From contig NZ_BAOS01000013.1 in the NCBI RefSeq assembly GCF_002443295.1, positions 124,001 to 188,000 of the forward strand: DNA of 64,000 bases, written 5' to 3'. Each line of letters opens with the position of its first letter. The first letter of the stretch is position 1. Made by a program: the position numbers and the translations under genes. The notes below the pieces were generated by a model. The model was not told where the DNA came from and did no database searches. It saw only the letters and a program-made list of their open reading frames with translations. Source of the DNA: Candidatus Scalindua japonica (GTDB lineage Bacteria > Planctomycetota > Brocadiia > Brocadiales > Scalinduaceae). Shown here one piece after another: positions 1 to 7,644 of the stretch.

Positions 1-179
1 TTTCCGATACAGATGGCGATGGCGGTGAACTGGTTTTCGGTGCATTTGACAACTTTACGTATAGCCATAGCGCCATGAGTGTTCCGGAGCCAGGCATTAA
101 GCTACTGTTTGGCATCAGTCTCTTAGGGTTGGTTGGCGTAAGGGCAGCGTGTAAGATTAAAAAGATGAAAAGTTGCTAA
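1..179 (+). CDS. PEP-CTERM protein, C-terminal end (partial)
   Basis: The reading frame enters from the left edge (codons from position 3) and ends at TAA 177-179. It encodes a Gly/Asp-rich stretch followed by a PEP-CTERM sorting tail: a VPEP motif, a hydrophobic segment (LLFGISLLGLVGV) and a short basic tail (KIKKMK). In known systems an exosortase recognises this tail and processes exported proteins destined for the surface or exopolysaccharide. The tail closely matches that of the second PEP-CTERM protein at 6298-7353, so the two are likely paralogues. Only the last 58 residues are visible, so the function of the main domain is unknown. Confidence 0.8.
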   Translation, partial: SDTDGDGGELVFGAFDNFTYSHSAMSVPEPGIKLLFGISLLGLVGVRAACKIKKMKSC

Positions 180-232
180 TAGCTAAGTAAATACTTACCA
201 ATATTACTTCATTATACAAGCACCTGCATTCA

Positions 233-944
233 TTATTCACAAATAAAATATGGGTCAGAAGTGGCCATGGTCAAATTTCCGCTTGACTGCATGTCTCCCT
301 TAACATGTATTTTTCTATTTTTCTTCACTCTCTCTTTCAATCGAAAATTACTTGAGGCTATCGTTTTGTATGATTTAATCTTATATTTTTTTGCAATTTC
401 GGTAAAACTCAATCCTGACATCTCACATGACAATGATATTGCAAATAATCGAGGTACATTCACCACACCTCTCCTCGTTTGATAAAGCATATTTTCTTCT
501 ATATTAAATTCGTCACATATTGTTTCATTGATTATTTTTGCTTTTAATGGATTTTTATGAACGTATTTTACCATATGAGCCAGGTACTCCTCTGCCTGGA
601 TAAGTATGGCTTTAAAACGTCCTCGAAACAAAGTTCCATCTCTTTTATGTTTTGTATTATATCGTTGAGTGTAAACTCCGGTTACATGCCTCACGCATCT
701 GGAGAAATTCCCTTCTGGAGTGTGAATAACCAGGTGATAATATTATGTGAAGCTTCACATAAATAATGAGTACTCATAAGACAATAAGCGGAATGTACAC
801 ATAGAATAGGTCACACGCTTCTTTAAGCGCCTTTATGAAAAGCTCGTAATCGTCAGATTCAGAAAAACGCTGATTACGGTTTACTGTCCGATTCATTACA
901 TGATACCATGCACCCGGATATTCAATTCGTAGAGGCAGTGCCAT
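233..944 (-). pseudogene. Decayed REP-associated tyrosine transposase (RAYT)
   Basis: The start is ATG at 944 (MALPLRIEYPGAWYHVMNR, the usual RAYT N-terminus). The frame is lost at about 800-805 by a one-base deletion, within what should read IPAYCLMSTHYH. A second break is a 26-bp insertion that splits the HYH (HUH) metal-binding motif. Reading then continues in frame from position 694 down to 233 (GTLFRGRFKAIL, then YVHKNPLKAKI, which holds the candidate catalytic Tyr, then a helix-turn-helix-like tail). It differs clearly from the three RAYT copies further right. It lies directly behind the PEP-CTERM fragment and appears to interrupt that gene's 3' stem-loop region. It is inactive as read. 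Confidence 0.8.
743..762. repeat. 20-bp perfect palindrome inserted in the RAYT active site
   Basis: TTATGTGAAGCTTCACATAA equals its own reverse complement. It is the core of a 26-bp segment that separates the two halves of the RAYT HYH codons; removing the 26 bp restores HYHLVIHTPEG. It is therefore a real insertion relative to the family. Confidence 0.75.
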
Positions 945-1064
945 GAAAAGTATTATAAAGCATTAGAAACGTGCAGTCCTATGCCCCGTTGAGTTTTGAT
1001 TTATGACATGGTTTTAGACAAAAGTAAAGATTTGTCAGGTGTTTGATTAAAGGAAAAAATGATC

Positions 1065-3395
1065 TTAATTGCAATTGGATGTAGCACTCTCAAAATAATG
1101 TTCATTTATATCCTTCTGGTCTATCCTGAAATTGGTAAGTTCATTTGTAGTCTTAAATTGGTAATCAGGATATTGAAATATCGGCATTCTCGATTCAGTT
1201 TCGCTTGCTGAATAGCCCCAGATGGTTTTGTAGGTATTTCGATCTTCACCAAAGTTCTCCATTTGATTCAAATAGGCATTTATCGATTTGGACTCAATGA
1301 TAACAACGTTTCCCATCGAGTCGATAATTGGACTATGAGTACGGGTTTGGTCATGTTCAAATTTAAGAATGCGTCGTCCATCATTTGTAATCCCGATTGT
1401 TCTGTATGAAAGACTCTTGCCAACTCCCGGCATATTTAGAACAGACCTGTCAGTAGCAATAAAAGGGATGTCTTTATTTTTTCTGAATTCTTTAAGCGAG
1501 TTGATCATATCTTCAGCATTGTCGGGCAATCCTTTGATGTAATATAAATCTTTTTTCGAAATATTGCCTACATATTTTTCTTCTACTCTTTCTTGTGCTG
1601 CCCTTTCATTGGTAGCGAAATTATGGTAGTTTTCCATAAATCCTTTGACCGAAAATGTATAGTAAGGAACTACGCCAATATCATTCAGAACCTTTCTCAG
1701 TTTTGCCGTGTGGCCGCGTCGCGAGGAGGCCGCAGTAAATACCATTTGGTTGGTAACGATCCATCCCGCATCGATTATTCTTTTAATACCGTCCCTTGCT
1801 TCGGGCGTTATTTCCATAGCCGACTGAATATGCGTTTGAATTACAAATTGTTTAACGCCAATTTCAGATGCCTTTTCCTTAAACTCGGCAAGTATTTGAA
1901 TAAGTTCAGGAGTTATTCTTTGAGGTAGGAAAACTGGTAATCTTGTACCCAATCTAACACGCAAAAGCTCGGCATATTTTTCTCCTGCCGGACGGTAATG
2001 GTTAGCATTTTTCTTACTTAATGCCATTTGATATACTCCTTCGAGAATTTGCCGAAGTGATGAATCGGTATTCATAAAAGCGTCTCCACCTGTAATCAGA
2101 ATATCTCTTAACTGGGTGTCCTTTTCCCAATATTCTAACAATAATTTCATTTTCTCAGGCCAACTTGTTTTGGGCACAAGTTTATCAAGATCGAAATTAA
2201 ATCTACCGCTCTGGAAATCGTACATGCGCTGGCAGGAAACACACAGTCCGCCACAGGCTCTTCCAGCGGTGTCAGGGATAAAAATGGCTACCTCAGGATA
2301 GCGTCGATGCACGTTAAAATAGGGTGGAAGGATCCAGCCTGCCGCATTAGGTTCGCCAGGCTGAATGATATCCTCTTTTTCCCAGGCATGAATATGACCA
2401 AACTCAGATATCAATTCCTTGCTGGGAAAGATATAATCTCTCATAGGTAGATCGGCACCAGTTTTACCAGGAGTTATTTCCACACTTATCAGTGAAAGAT
2501 AGTAAGGGTTAACGAAGATGGGAATACCTTTATTCTTCGCTTTTTTAATGGCCCTCAAGGTTTCTTCTCTTAAGGAAGAACTCATCATTTCGTTTAAAAG
2601 TCCAGGATTTTTGATGGCAAATACAAGGTGGAATCGATGATCTTCCCACCATTCCAATGCCTTATGGTACTTTTCTTCGTCAGACATCCCGTTGGTAAAT
2701 TGAAATCGTTGACTTTTTAGTGTACCTGAACTAATCTTTTTTACCAACTTTTTAATAATGTGCTTTTTGTTGGCGCGTCTTATTGCAACAACATCCTCAT
2801 CGAGTCCAGTAGGATGGTTTTCCATCCATACTTCAACTTGTTTTTTAGTAGGTGTTTTTCGCGAAAGTTGACCATTGATTTGACGAAACAAAAACAACAT
2901 ATCCAGAAAAAAATCTTCTTCCGCTGAGCCTTTACCCAGATTTATTGCTAGCCATAAATTTTTGATGGGTTGACTAATTAATTCCTTATTCTTTCTGTTT
3001 GGATCAATAAAAGCCCTTCCTTCATAATCAAGATAATCCATTAATCTTATTGCTGCGTAATCTCTAAAAGCGATTCTTTTTAAGGCAGGATGACCGGTGG
3101 CTTTTTGTAAATAATAATTTTTTGTGTGTGGATTTTTATCGAGATATCTCATCACCCACTCCCTGAGTTTCATCCGCGCTTCAAGTGGTGTTTCTGACCC
3201 TTCAAAAATAACTTTGATATCAGGGTTCTCATCTAAAATAGTTTTAACAATTTTAAGCGTCTTAACATGAAGACTTATTTTTTCTTTATTATTTATTCTA
3301 CCCATTTTTTTCTCGTTATGAATTAATGCTAAATAGCTGTCTTGTAATAGTATATACTTTTTCGGCAAGGGAGGCAAAGTTGAAGTTTGATGCAC
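1065..3395 (-). CDS. KamA-family radical SAM protein (lysine 2,3-aminomutase-like)
   Basis: The 776-residue protein has the radical SAM cluster motif CGGLCVSC (Cys381, Cys385, Cys388). Further family landmarks are ILITGGDAFM, TRLPVFLPQRITPEL and a PGVGK motif that corresponds to the PLP-binding PGGGGK lysine of lysine 2,3-aminomutases. The expected chemistry is SAM- and PLP-dependent 1,2-amino migration, for example L-lysine to beta-lysine. Residues 1 to about 330 form a long N-terminal extension that ordinary KamA proteins (about 400-470 residues) lack; I do not recognise it. Substrate specificity cannot be read from the sequence. The gene is monocistronic, facing the RAYT relic. Confidence 0.8.
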   Translation of the reverse strand: MHQTSTLPPLPKKYILLQDSYLALIHNEKKMGRINNKEKISLHVKTLKIVKTILDENPDIKVIFEGSETPLEARMKLREWVMRYLDKNPHTKNYYLQKATGHPALKRIAFRDYAAIRLMDYLDYEGRAFIDPNRKNKELISQPIKNLWLAINLGKGSAEEDFFLDMLFLFRQINGQLSRKTPTKKQVEVWMENHPTGLDEDVVAIRRANKKHIIKKLVKKISSGTLKSQRFQFTNGMSDEEKYHKALEWWEDHRFHLVFAIKNPGLLNEMMSSSLREETLRAIKKAKNKGIPIFVNPYYLSLISVEITPGKTGADLPMRDYIFPSKELISEFGHIHAWEKEDIIQPGEPNAAGWILPPYFNVHRRYPEVAIFIPDTAGRACGGLCVSCQRMYDFQSGRFNFDLDKLVPKTSWPEKMKLLLEYWEKDTQLRDILITGGDAFMNTDSSLRQILEGVYQMALSKKNANHYRPAGEKYAELLRVRLGTRLPVFLPQRITPELIQILAEFKEKASEIGVKQFVIQTHIQSAMEITPEARDGIKRIIDAGWIVTNQMVFTAASSRRGHTAKLRKVLNDIGVVPYYTFSVKGFMENYHNFATNERAAQERVEEKYVGNISKKDLYYIKGLPDNAEDMINSLKEFRKNKDIPFIATDRSVLNMPGVGKSLSYRTIGITNDGRRILKFEHDQTRTHSPIIDSMGNVVIIESKSINAYLNQMENFGEDRNTYKTIWGYSASETESRMPIFQYPDYQFKTTNELTNFRIDQKDINEHYFESATSNCN

Positions 3396-3556
3396 AAATG
3401 AATATCATTCAAAAAATTGGTGGTGATTACGGCGATTAGCTTTCGTTTTATTATACACAAACTGCAACCTGAAGCCACTACGCCTGCTCTCTACTCTACC
3501 TTATACCATTGTGAATCAGAGTCTGTGTACGTTTACAATTTTACGACAGCTTAAAA

Positions 3557-3572
3557 GCGTTAGAATGCTAAC
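3557..3572. repeat. GCGTTAG-type palindrome, copy 1
   Basis: GCGTTAGAATGCTAAC contains the inverted repeat GTTAG(N4)CTAAC. Related copies lie at 4008 and 15302, and a degenerate copy lies on the other strand near 15131. The role is unknown; it may be an operator or a small hairpin. Confidence 0.5.
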
Positions 3573-3761
3573 ATTAACTGTAAACTTGCTGATAATCAAA
3601 TAAGTATCTACCCCACAACAAGTTATCCAAGCAAATTGATCTAAACTAGACAAATCGATGTTACCATGTTAACACCAGTCTCTTACTTCTTTCATTACTG
3701 TTTTGTAGATAAGTCGTTGATTGTTAGCAAATTAGAGTGTATTTCAAAATAATAAATTTTC

Positions 3762-3777
3762 TGGCATAATTTTTGCC
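3762..3777 (+). promoter_or_regulatory. Putative sigma-54 (-24/-12) promoter
   Basis: TGGCATAATTTTTGCC matches the sigma-54 consensus TGGCAC-N5-TTGC, with GG and GC exactly 12 nt apart. Transcription would begin near 3788, about 410 bp before the signal-peptide ORF at 4198. PEP-CTERM genes of other bacteria are known to be sigma-54 dependent (PrsK/PrsR), which fits this location. The long leader is unusual. Confidence 0.5.
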
Positions 3778-4007
3778 AAATAATCAGACTTGAAATATGA
3801 ATGATGTCGTTTGTTTAAAGGCAGAATGAGAAGACGCACCAAGGCTCTTTAATAATTATCTTATAGGTATCCGGTTGACGGAAGCTGCCCCTGTGTTAAC
3901 AAAAAGCTTACTGGACAGTTCTGATATACACTGATTATACCTATTTTATTATTGACTATTTGAGTTACATAAAGTACATTGCAACGCATCAGGCTCAACG
4001 GGTACAA

Positions 4008-4030
4008 GCGTTAGAAAGCTAACGATTGAA
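4008..4030. repeat. GCGTTAG-type palindrome, copy 2
   Basis: GCGTTAGAAAGCTAAC followed by GATTGAA. It differs at one position from the 23-bp copy at 15302, although the surrounding DNA is unrelated. Confidence 0.5.
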
Positions 4031-4197
4031 TTGCTTTTACTCCTTTGGTTTCTTGAAGAAAAAACACTTGACTAAGGAGCAGGTTAGATATGTCTTCTGC
4101 TATCGATACGAAAAATAAAATGTGAAGATTATAGAATATGTAATATAAAATGAATGGATATTTTAGAATTATAACAATCTAGGGAAAGGACTAAGAC

Positions 4198-4374
4198 ATG
4201 AAAATGTATATGTTTAAAAAGTTCAGGACATTTGCAACACTAAGCGTGTTCATTTGTTTACTCGGGTATTCTTATGGAGTTTTTGCTGGCCCTATTCAAG
4301 ATGGCGCTGACCACATATTGACTATAGAGCAGACGCATAAACTTACAAAGATGTTGATAGTAAAAGAGTTATAA
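4198..4374 (+). pseudogene. Severed 5' end of an exported (probably PEP-CTERM) protein
   Basis: A 58-codon ORF starts at ATG 4198 behind a GGGAAAGGA ribosome binding site. It encodes a clean Sec signal peptide (hydrophobic run about residues 11-26, cleavage after VFA) followed by GPIQDGADHI and then unrelated residues to TAA. A DDE transposase sits immediately downstream. Beyond that lies a PEP-CTERM protein with no signal peptide. The simplest reading is that this is the detached head of that protein or of a close paralogue. Against a clean split, both pieces carry a similar I(E/Q)(Q/N)T segment, so two broken paralogues is the alternative. Confidence 0.55.
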
Positions 4375-4438
4375 AAAGAGTTAGAGGCAATATTTTGTAA
4401 AAGGAGCGACAAGAATAATGTGCCAACGAGCCAGTAAG

Positions 4439-4501
4439 CCGTATTTTAAAGGGTTTTGTGAAATAATTTACAAAATCCAATAGTAGAATTACAAAATACG
4501 G
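4439..4501. repeat. Nested inverted repeats upstream of the transposase
   Basis: The outer arms are CCGTATTTT and AAAATACGG. The inner arms are GGGTTTTGT and ACAAAATCC (one mismatch), giving a potential stem with an interior stem-loop. It lies in the left part of the insertion sequence, upstream of the transposase start, and could be a transposase-binding region or a hairpin limiting read-in transcription. Confidence 0.5.
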
Positions 4502-4567
4502 TGCCCAACTTGTATAATAGAAGTCACACAATAACACAAACTACTATACAAGAAAGGACACGCTAGA

Positions 4568-5917
4568 ATGCTACCAATATCACAAATTCAAATCAACCAA
4601 AAACCGCTACTAATTCACACTGTTCACGAAGATGACAAAGTACTGCTTAATACACCAGATGCGGAATGGTTTCGGGCTTTATATTATTTTCCCTGGGAGA
4701 AACACCGTAATTTCGGTGCTGAGTACTACGATGCACTTTATGAATTTAATAAACGAGAAGAGAGAAAGAGGCTGAAAAATCAACCCCAAAAGCAAGTAGT
4801 ATTATCTCAGAGCAAAGAAGATGCAAGACAGGAGCTTTTGTTTAATAGAGCAACAATGCAAGTTGACAAGGAGAAGAGAGGTGATGTGCTTTATGAAGTA
4901 GCGGCTGAATCAAAGCAGCGGATGGTAAGTCCCCTGAGTATATCTCCCGGGGTAGTGCCATTTCGATTGGGAGGTAAGAGGCCAAAATGTTTTTTTGCGT
5001 TGTTAAAAAGTTTTTTGGGTACAGCTCTAATGGGATTTCCGTGCGAGCCGGAAAAAGTGTCCATGTTATTGAAGAGTAATCCGAGTTTTGTGCGAGTATG
5101 TGGATTTGCACCGAAGGGGGAAAGGGATGAGTATTGTAGCAGGCATATACCAAGTGAGCGTAAACTGCAGCAATTTGACCAGATCATGAGTGAGTGGGGG
5201 CTATGGGATAAGATGAAGATTGCGCTGGTAACTGAGAACATAGAGACAGGTGCGATTAAAATAGAAAAGGAAGTAGTAGGAGATACAACTCACTATTATG
5301 CATATTCAGGGTTTGAGACAGTAAAGTATAAGGACGAAGATGGTAAGGAGCAGAAGAAGTCGCAATCAAAGCTGACTAAGAGGTGTCGCTGTCAGGACAG
5401 AGACAAGTGTGAACATGACTGGGTATTGGCAGATGAAGGAGCGGGGACAATCGTGAAATCCATAACAAAGATGTATTGGGGGCACAAAGCAAGTATTGTA
5501 GGTTTTCCACGTCAAGGCGTGCCTCTGGATGCAAGAGCAGTGTTGGATGGACCGACACATGATGGAGAGACATATTTTCCACATGTAGAAAAGGTATTTG
5601 ATACATATCCGGTGATTGAAGAATCGGTTAAAAGAGCGTTGTATGATAGCGCGTGTGATAGCAGAGATTTGAAAGATAAGTTTATGGACAAACTCGGCTT
5701 AGAATTAAAGGCATCTTTAAATCCAAGGCGCAAGAATGGAATAACAGATGGTTTGCCGCGTGGCATGGAGAAGATAACGCCGTATGGTGTGGTAATATGC
5801 AATGGTGGCCATGAGATGGATTACAAAGGAATGCGTTATGAAAAAGAAAATTCATTTACCATGCGCCAACGGATACAGATGGTGAACCGGTGTGTTCAAC
5901 ATGCTTGCATCACGTAG
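4568..5917 (+). CDS. DDE transposase, N-terminal and catalytic part (frameshifted)
   Basis: 449 residues as read. Candidate acidic catalytic residues lie in WVLADEGAG and LYDSACDSRD, and the matching Glu (PSVERMIKRLK) is in the downstream frame. The family is not certain; it looks like a large IS4/IS1182-type DDE enzyme. The frame is lost around 5839-5850 in an A-rich run (GAAAAAGAAAATTC). One lost base there would restore the reading FIYHAPTDTDGEPVCSTCLHH into frame 1. The last 23 residues of this ORF are therefore artefactual. No canonical A6G slippery site is positioned correctly, so mutation is more likely than programmed frameshifting. Confidence 0.75.
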   Translation: MLPISQIQINQKPLLIHTVHEDDKVLLNTPDAEWFRALYYFPWEKHRNFGAEYYDALYEFNKREERKRLKNQPQKQVVLSQSKEDARQELLFNRATMQVDKEKRGDVLYEVAAESKQRMVSPLSISPGVVPFRLGGKRPKCFFALLKSFLGTALMGFPCEPEKVSMLLKSNPSFVRVCGFAPKGERDEYCSRHIPSERKLQQFDQIMSEWGLWDKMKIALVTENIETGAIKIEKEVVGDTTHYYAYSGFETVKYKDEDGKEQKKSQSKLTKRCRCQDRDKCEHDWVLADEGAGTIVKSITKMYWGHKASIVGFPRQGVPLDARAVLDGPTHDGETYFPHVEKVFDTYPVIEESVKRALYDSACDSRDLKDKFMDKLGLELKASLNPRRKNGITDGLPRGMEKITPYGVVICNGGHEMDYKGMRYEKENSFTMRQRIQMVNRCVQHACIT

Positions 5918-6171
5918 AGTGTTGTCCCAATTCGTTAACTGGCAGGATGATTAATATATCATTTGGGTTATTACCCCACATAGACACGGAAGATCCTCCA
6001 ATGGCAAAGAGATTCAAGGCAATAATGACACGTCGTCCTTCAGTTGAGCGGATGATAAAGCGCTTGAAGTGTGATATTGGTGATGATCGTTTAAGCAAGA
6101 GAGGGAATCTTGCGTTTCAGGCATACCTGGACAAGACGATGATTGCTTTTCATCTGTTGTTACAGAATTAA
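5851..6171 (+). CDS. DDE transposase, C-terminal part (second frame)
   Basis: The continuation of the transposase in frame 1 reads from about 5851: HAPTDTDGEPVC, a CxxC pair (CSTC), then the catalytic-Glu region PSVERMIKRLKCDIG and the terminal AYLDKTMIAFHLLLQN. There is no independent start or ribosome binding site. It was one gene with the upstream frame before the indel. Confidence 0.7.
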   Translation, partial: FIYHAPTDTDGEPVCSTCLHHVECCPNSLTGRMINISFGLLPHIDTEDPPMAKRFKAIMTRRPSVERMIKRLKCDIGDDRLSKRGNLAFQAYLDKTMIAFHLLLQN

Positions 6172-6297
6172 ATTGGTGATTTTTAAAGTAAAAAACAAAA
6201 AACCGTAGGAGAGGTGTTTTCAAATTTGCAAATTATCTCCATTGTTGGTGCTGTGCAGTTTTATACTGTCTTCTTTTAACGTAATTTTGAAGTACGA

Positions 6298-7353
6298 TTG
6301 AAAAAAATTTTTGCATCAAGCGCTTTTCGTGCGAGTTTATGCGGAGGCTCTATACAGAATACGGATGGTTCATTTACCTGGGAACATGGCCCTAGTGATA
6401 GCGCACCCGGGCACGCGAATATCACTGGCCCAATCGGCATGGGCTTAGTAAGCGCATACGGTGACACGGGTGATTCAGATCACCTTACAGGAGCAACTAA
6501 GGCTGCAGATTATTTAGTATCAAAAACGTCAGCTTGGGTCGGCACTTATAATCCGTTTTTTTTGTTAAAGACTTACGATGCTACGGGCACCACAGCTTAC
6601 AAAGACAAAGCTACTGAGTTTTTTACTCAATTAGACGCTAGTACATATGTAGGAAGCAGTGGTACGTATAATACTGCAGGATATATTTCGGCGATTGAAA
6701 GTGGGAGAGCAGGAGTTTGGAACAATCTACGTCCCTGGGAGTTTGCACCTCTTGCATATGCCGCACAACGAGAAGGCACTGCTGCTCAAACTACTGCATT
6801 TACAACAGCTTTGACAGATGGTATTGAAGCACTGAACAGCTCTAATCCAAGTTCTTACTACAGCGACATACTTGGATTAAGTGGAGGTGTATTTGGCCTC
6901 GGAATTACAGGTACAGAGTTTGATCCAACGGCTGGTTCTTTTGCCTCAGCTGGCAGTACCAGCGATCTGGCAGATGAACTTGCCAGTCTTCAAAATGCAA
7001 ACGGCTCATGGTACTGGCATTCTAATTTAACTTCACCGGGTACCGGTGATGAGGATAGTCAAACAACTGCCTATGCAATGCTCGCCCTGATGAGCGTAAA
7101 CACATCCGGGCAATACGATAGTGAAATAGTCGCAGGAAGAAATTACCTTTTAGGGGCTCAACTCGGAAGTGGTGGTTTTCCAAGTTATCCAGGTGGACCT
7201 GAAAACATAGAAGTAGAAGGTGAAGTGGTCTGGGCACTTTCCGCTTCAGTCCCAGAACCATCCCTTGATCTCCTCATAGGCATCAGCCTTGTAGGACTGG
7301 TAGGTGTTGGTGCAGCGAGAAAGATTAAACGGAAAACAGTTGCAAACAGTTAG
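6298..7353 (+). CDS. PEP-CTERM surface protein lacking its signal peptide
   Basis: The open frame encodes QNTDGSFTW and QNANGSWYW motifs like those of prenyltransferase/squalene-cyclase-type alpha-alpha repeat proteins. It ends in a PEP-CTERM tail (VPEPSLDLLIGI, a hydrophobic run, then RKIKRK). PEP-CTERM proteins need a Sec signal peptide, yet the only available start is TTG at 6298 with no ribosome binding site and no signal sequence. The true 5' end is therefore missing, probably removed by the insertion sequence just upstream (see 4198-4374). The gene is likely not expressed as a functional surface protein. An exosortase is not present in this window. Confidence 0.75.
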   Translation: MKKIFASSAFRASLCGGSIQNTDGSFTWEHGPSDSAPGHANITGPIGMGLVSAYGDTGDSDHLTGATKAADYLVSKTSAWVGTYNPFFLLKTYDATGTTAYKDKATEFFTQLDASTYVGSSGTYNTAGYISAIESGRAGVWNNLRPWEFAPLAYAAQREGTAAQTTAFTTALTDGIEALNSSNPSSYYSDILGLSGGVFGLGITGTEFDPTAGSFASAGSTSDLADELASLQNANGSWYWHSNLTSPGTGDEDSQTTAYAMLALMSVNTSGQYDSEIVAGRNYLLGAQLGSGGFPSYPGGPENIEVEGEVVWALSASVPEPSLDLLIGISLVGLVGVGAARKIKRKTVANS

Positions 7354-7386
7354 ATAAAATTATCCAATTATAATTTCATTATCCAG

Positions 7387-7423
7387 GCGCCTGCATTATT
7401 CATGCACTGAGGGATGCAGGCGC
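7387..7423. terminator. Stem-loop after the PEP-CTERM gene
   Basis: GCGCCTGCAT and ATGCAGGCGC form a perfect 10-bp stem with a 17-nt loop, 34 bp after the stop codon. No long U-run follows, so it may be an RNA-stabilising hairpin rather than an intrinsic terminator. The first arm is recognisable (CACCTGCATT) behind the PEP-CTERM fragment at 1-179, where the second arm is missing. Confidence 0.55.
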
Positions 7424-7491
7424 TATATATCAGCCCATTTTCCTCTATACCCCAATCCACACAAACTTGACAGCACACACTTCAACCCTTG

Positions 7492-7644
7492 ATGAATGGT
7501 AGTTTACGTATTGTTGTAGCAGTAAACTGGAAAAGCGTTATACATTCTAGTCGCTTTGGTTCTGGCGATGCTTATGATCCGAATATTATAGAAATGAATA
7601 ATGGTGAAAACTTGTTAACACAAACGGGAGATTTATTACTTTGA
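7492..7644 (+). CDS. Small ORF overlapping the TPR gene start
   Basis: A 50-residue ORF, ATG 7492 to TGA 7644, overlaps the TTG start of the large TPR gene by 4 nt. The content (SRFGSGDAYDPNII, LLTQTGDLLL) looks like the end of a Gly/Asn-rich exported protein, so it may be a gene remnant. It could serve as a translational lead-in. The function is unknown. Confidence 0.3.
   Translation: MNGSLRIVVAVNWKSVIHSSRFGSGDAYDPNIIEMNNGENLLTQTGDLLL

Larger units (their letters stand above)
3396..4197. other. Non-coding interval with regulatory motifs
   Basis: No convincing ORF in 800 bp. It contains two copies of a GTTAG(N4)CTAAC palindrome (about 3557 and 4008) and one sigma-54-type promoter (3762-3777). 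All three point towards the severed signal-peptide ORF at 4198. Confidence 0.6.
4387..6230 (+). mobile_element. Insertion sequence with frameshifted DDE transposase (ends approximate)
   Basis: The element carries the transposase at 4568-6171. Candidate imperfect terminal repeats are GCAATATTTTGTAAAAG near 4387 and the reverse complement of GTTTTCAAATTTGC near 6217-6230. They are weak and no target duplication is clear, so the ends are tentative. Inside the left end, 4439-4501 can fold into nested hairpins (CCGTATTTT with AAAATACGG; GGGTTTTGT with ACAAAATCC). Confidence 0.4.

Noticed and set aside
5835-5855. Programmed -1 frameshifting in the DDE transposase
   Set aside because: The A-rich run is not in the right phase for a slippery heptamer such as A AAA AAG, so a mutation or sequencing error is more likely.
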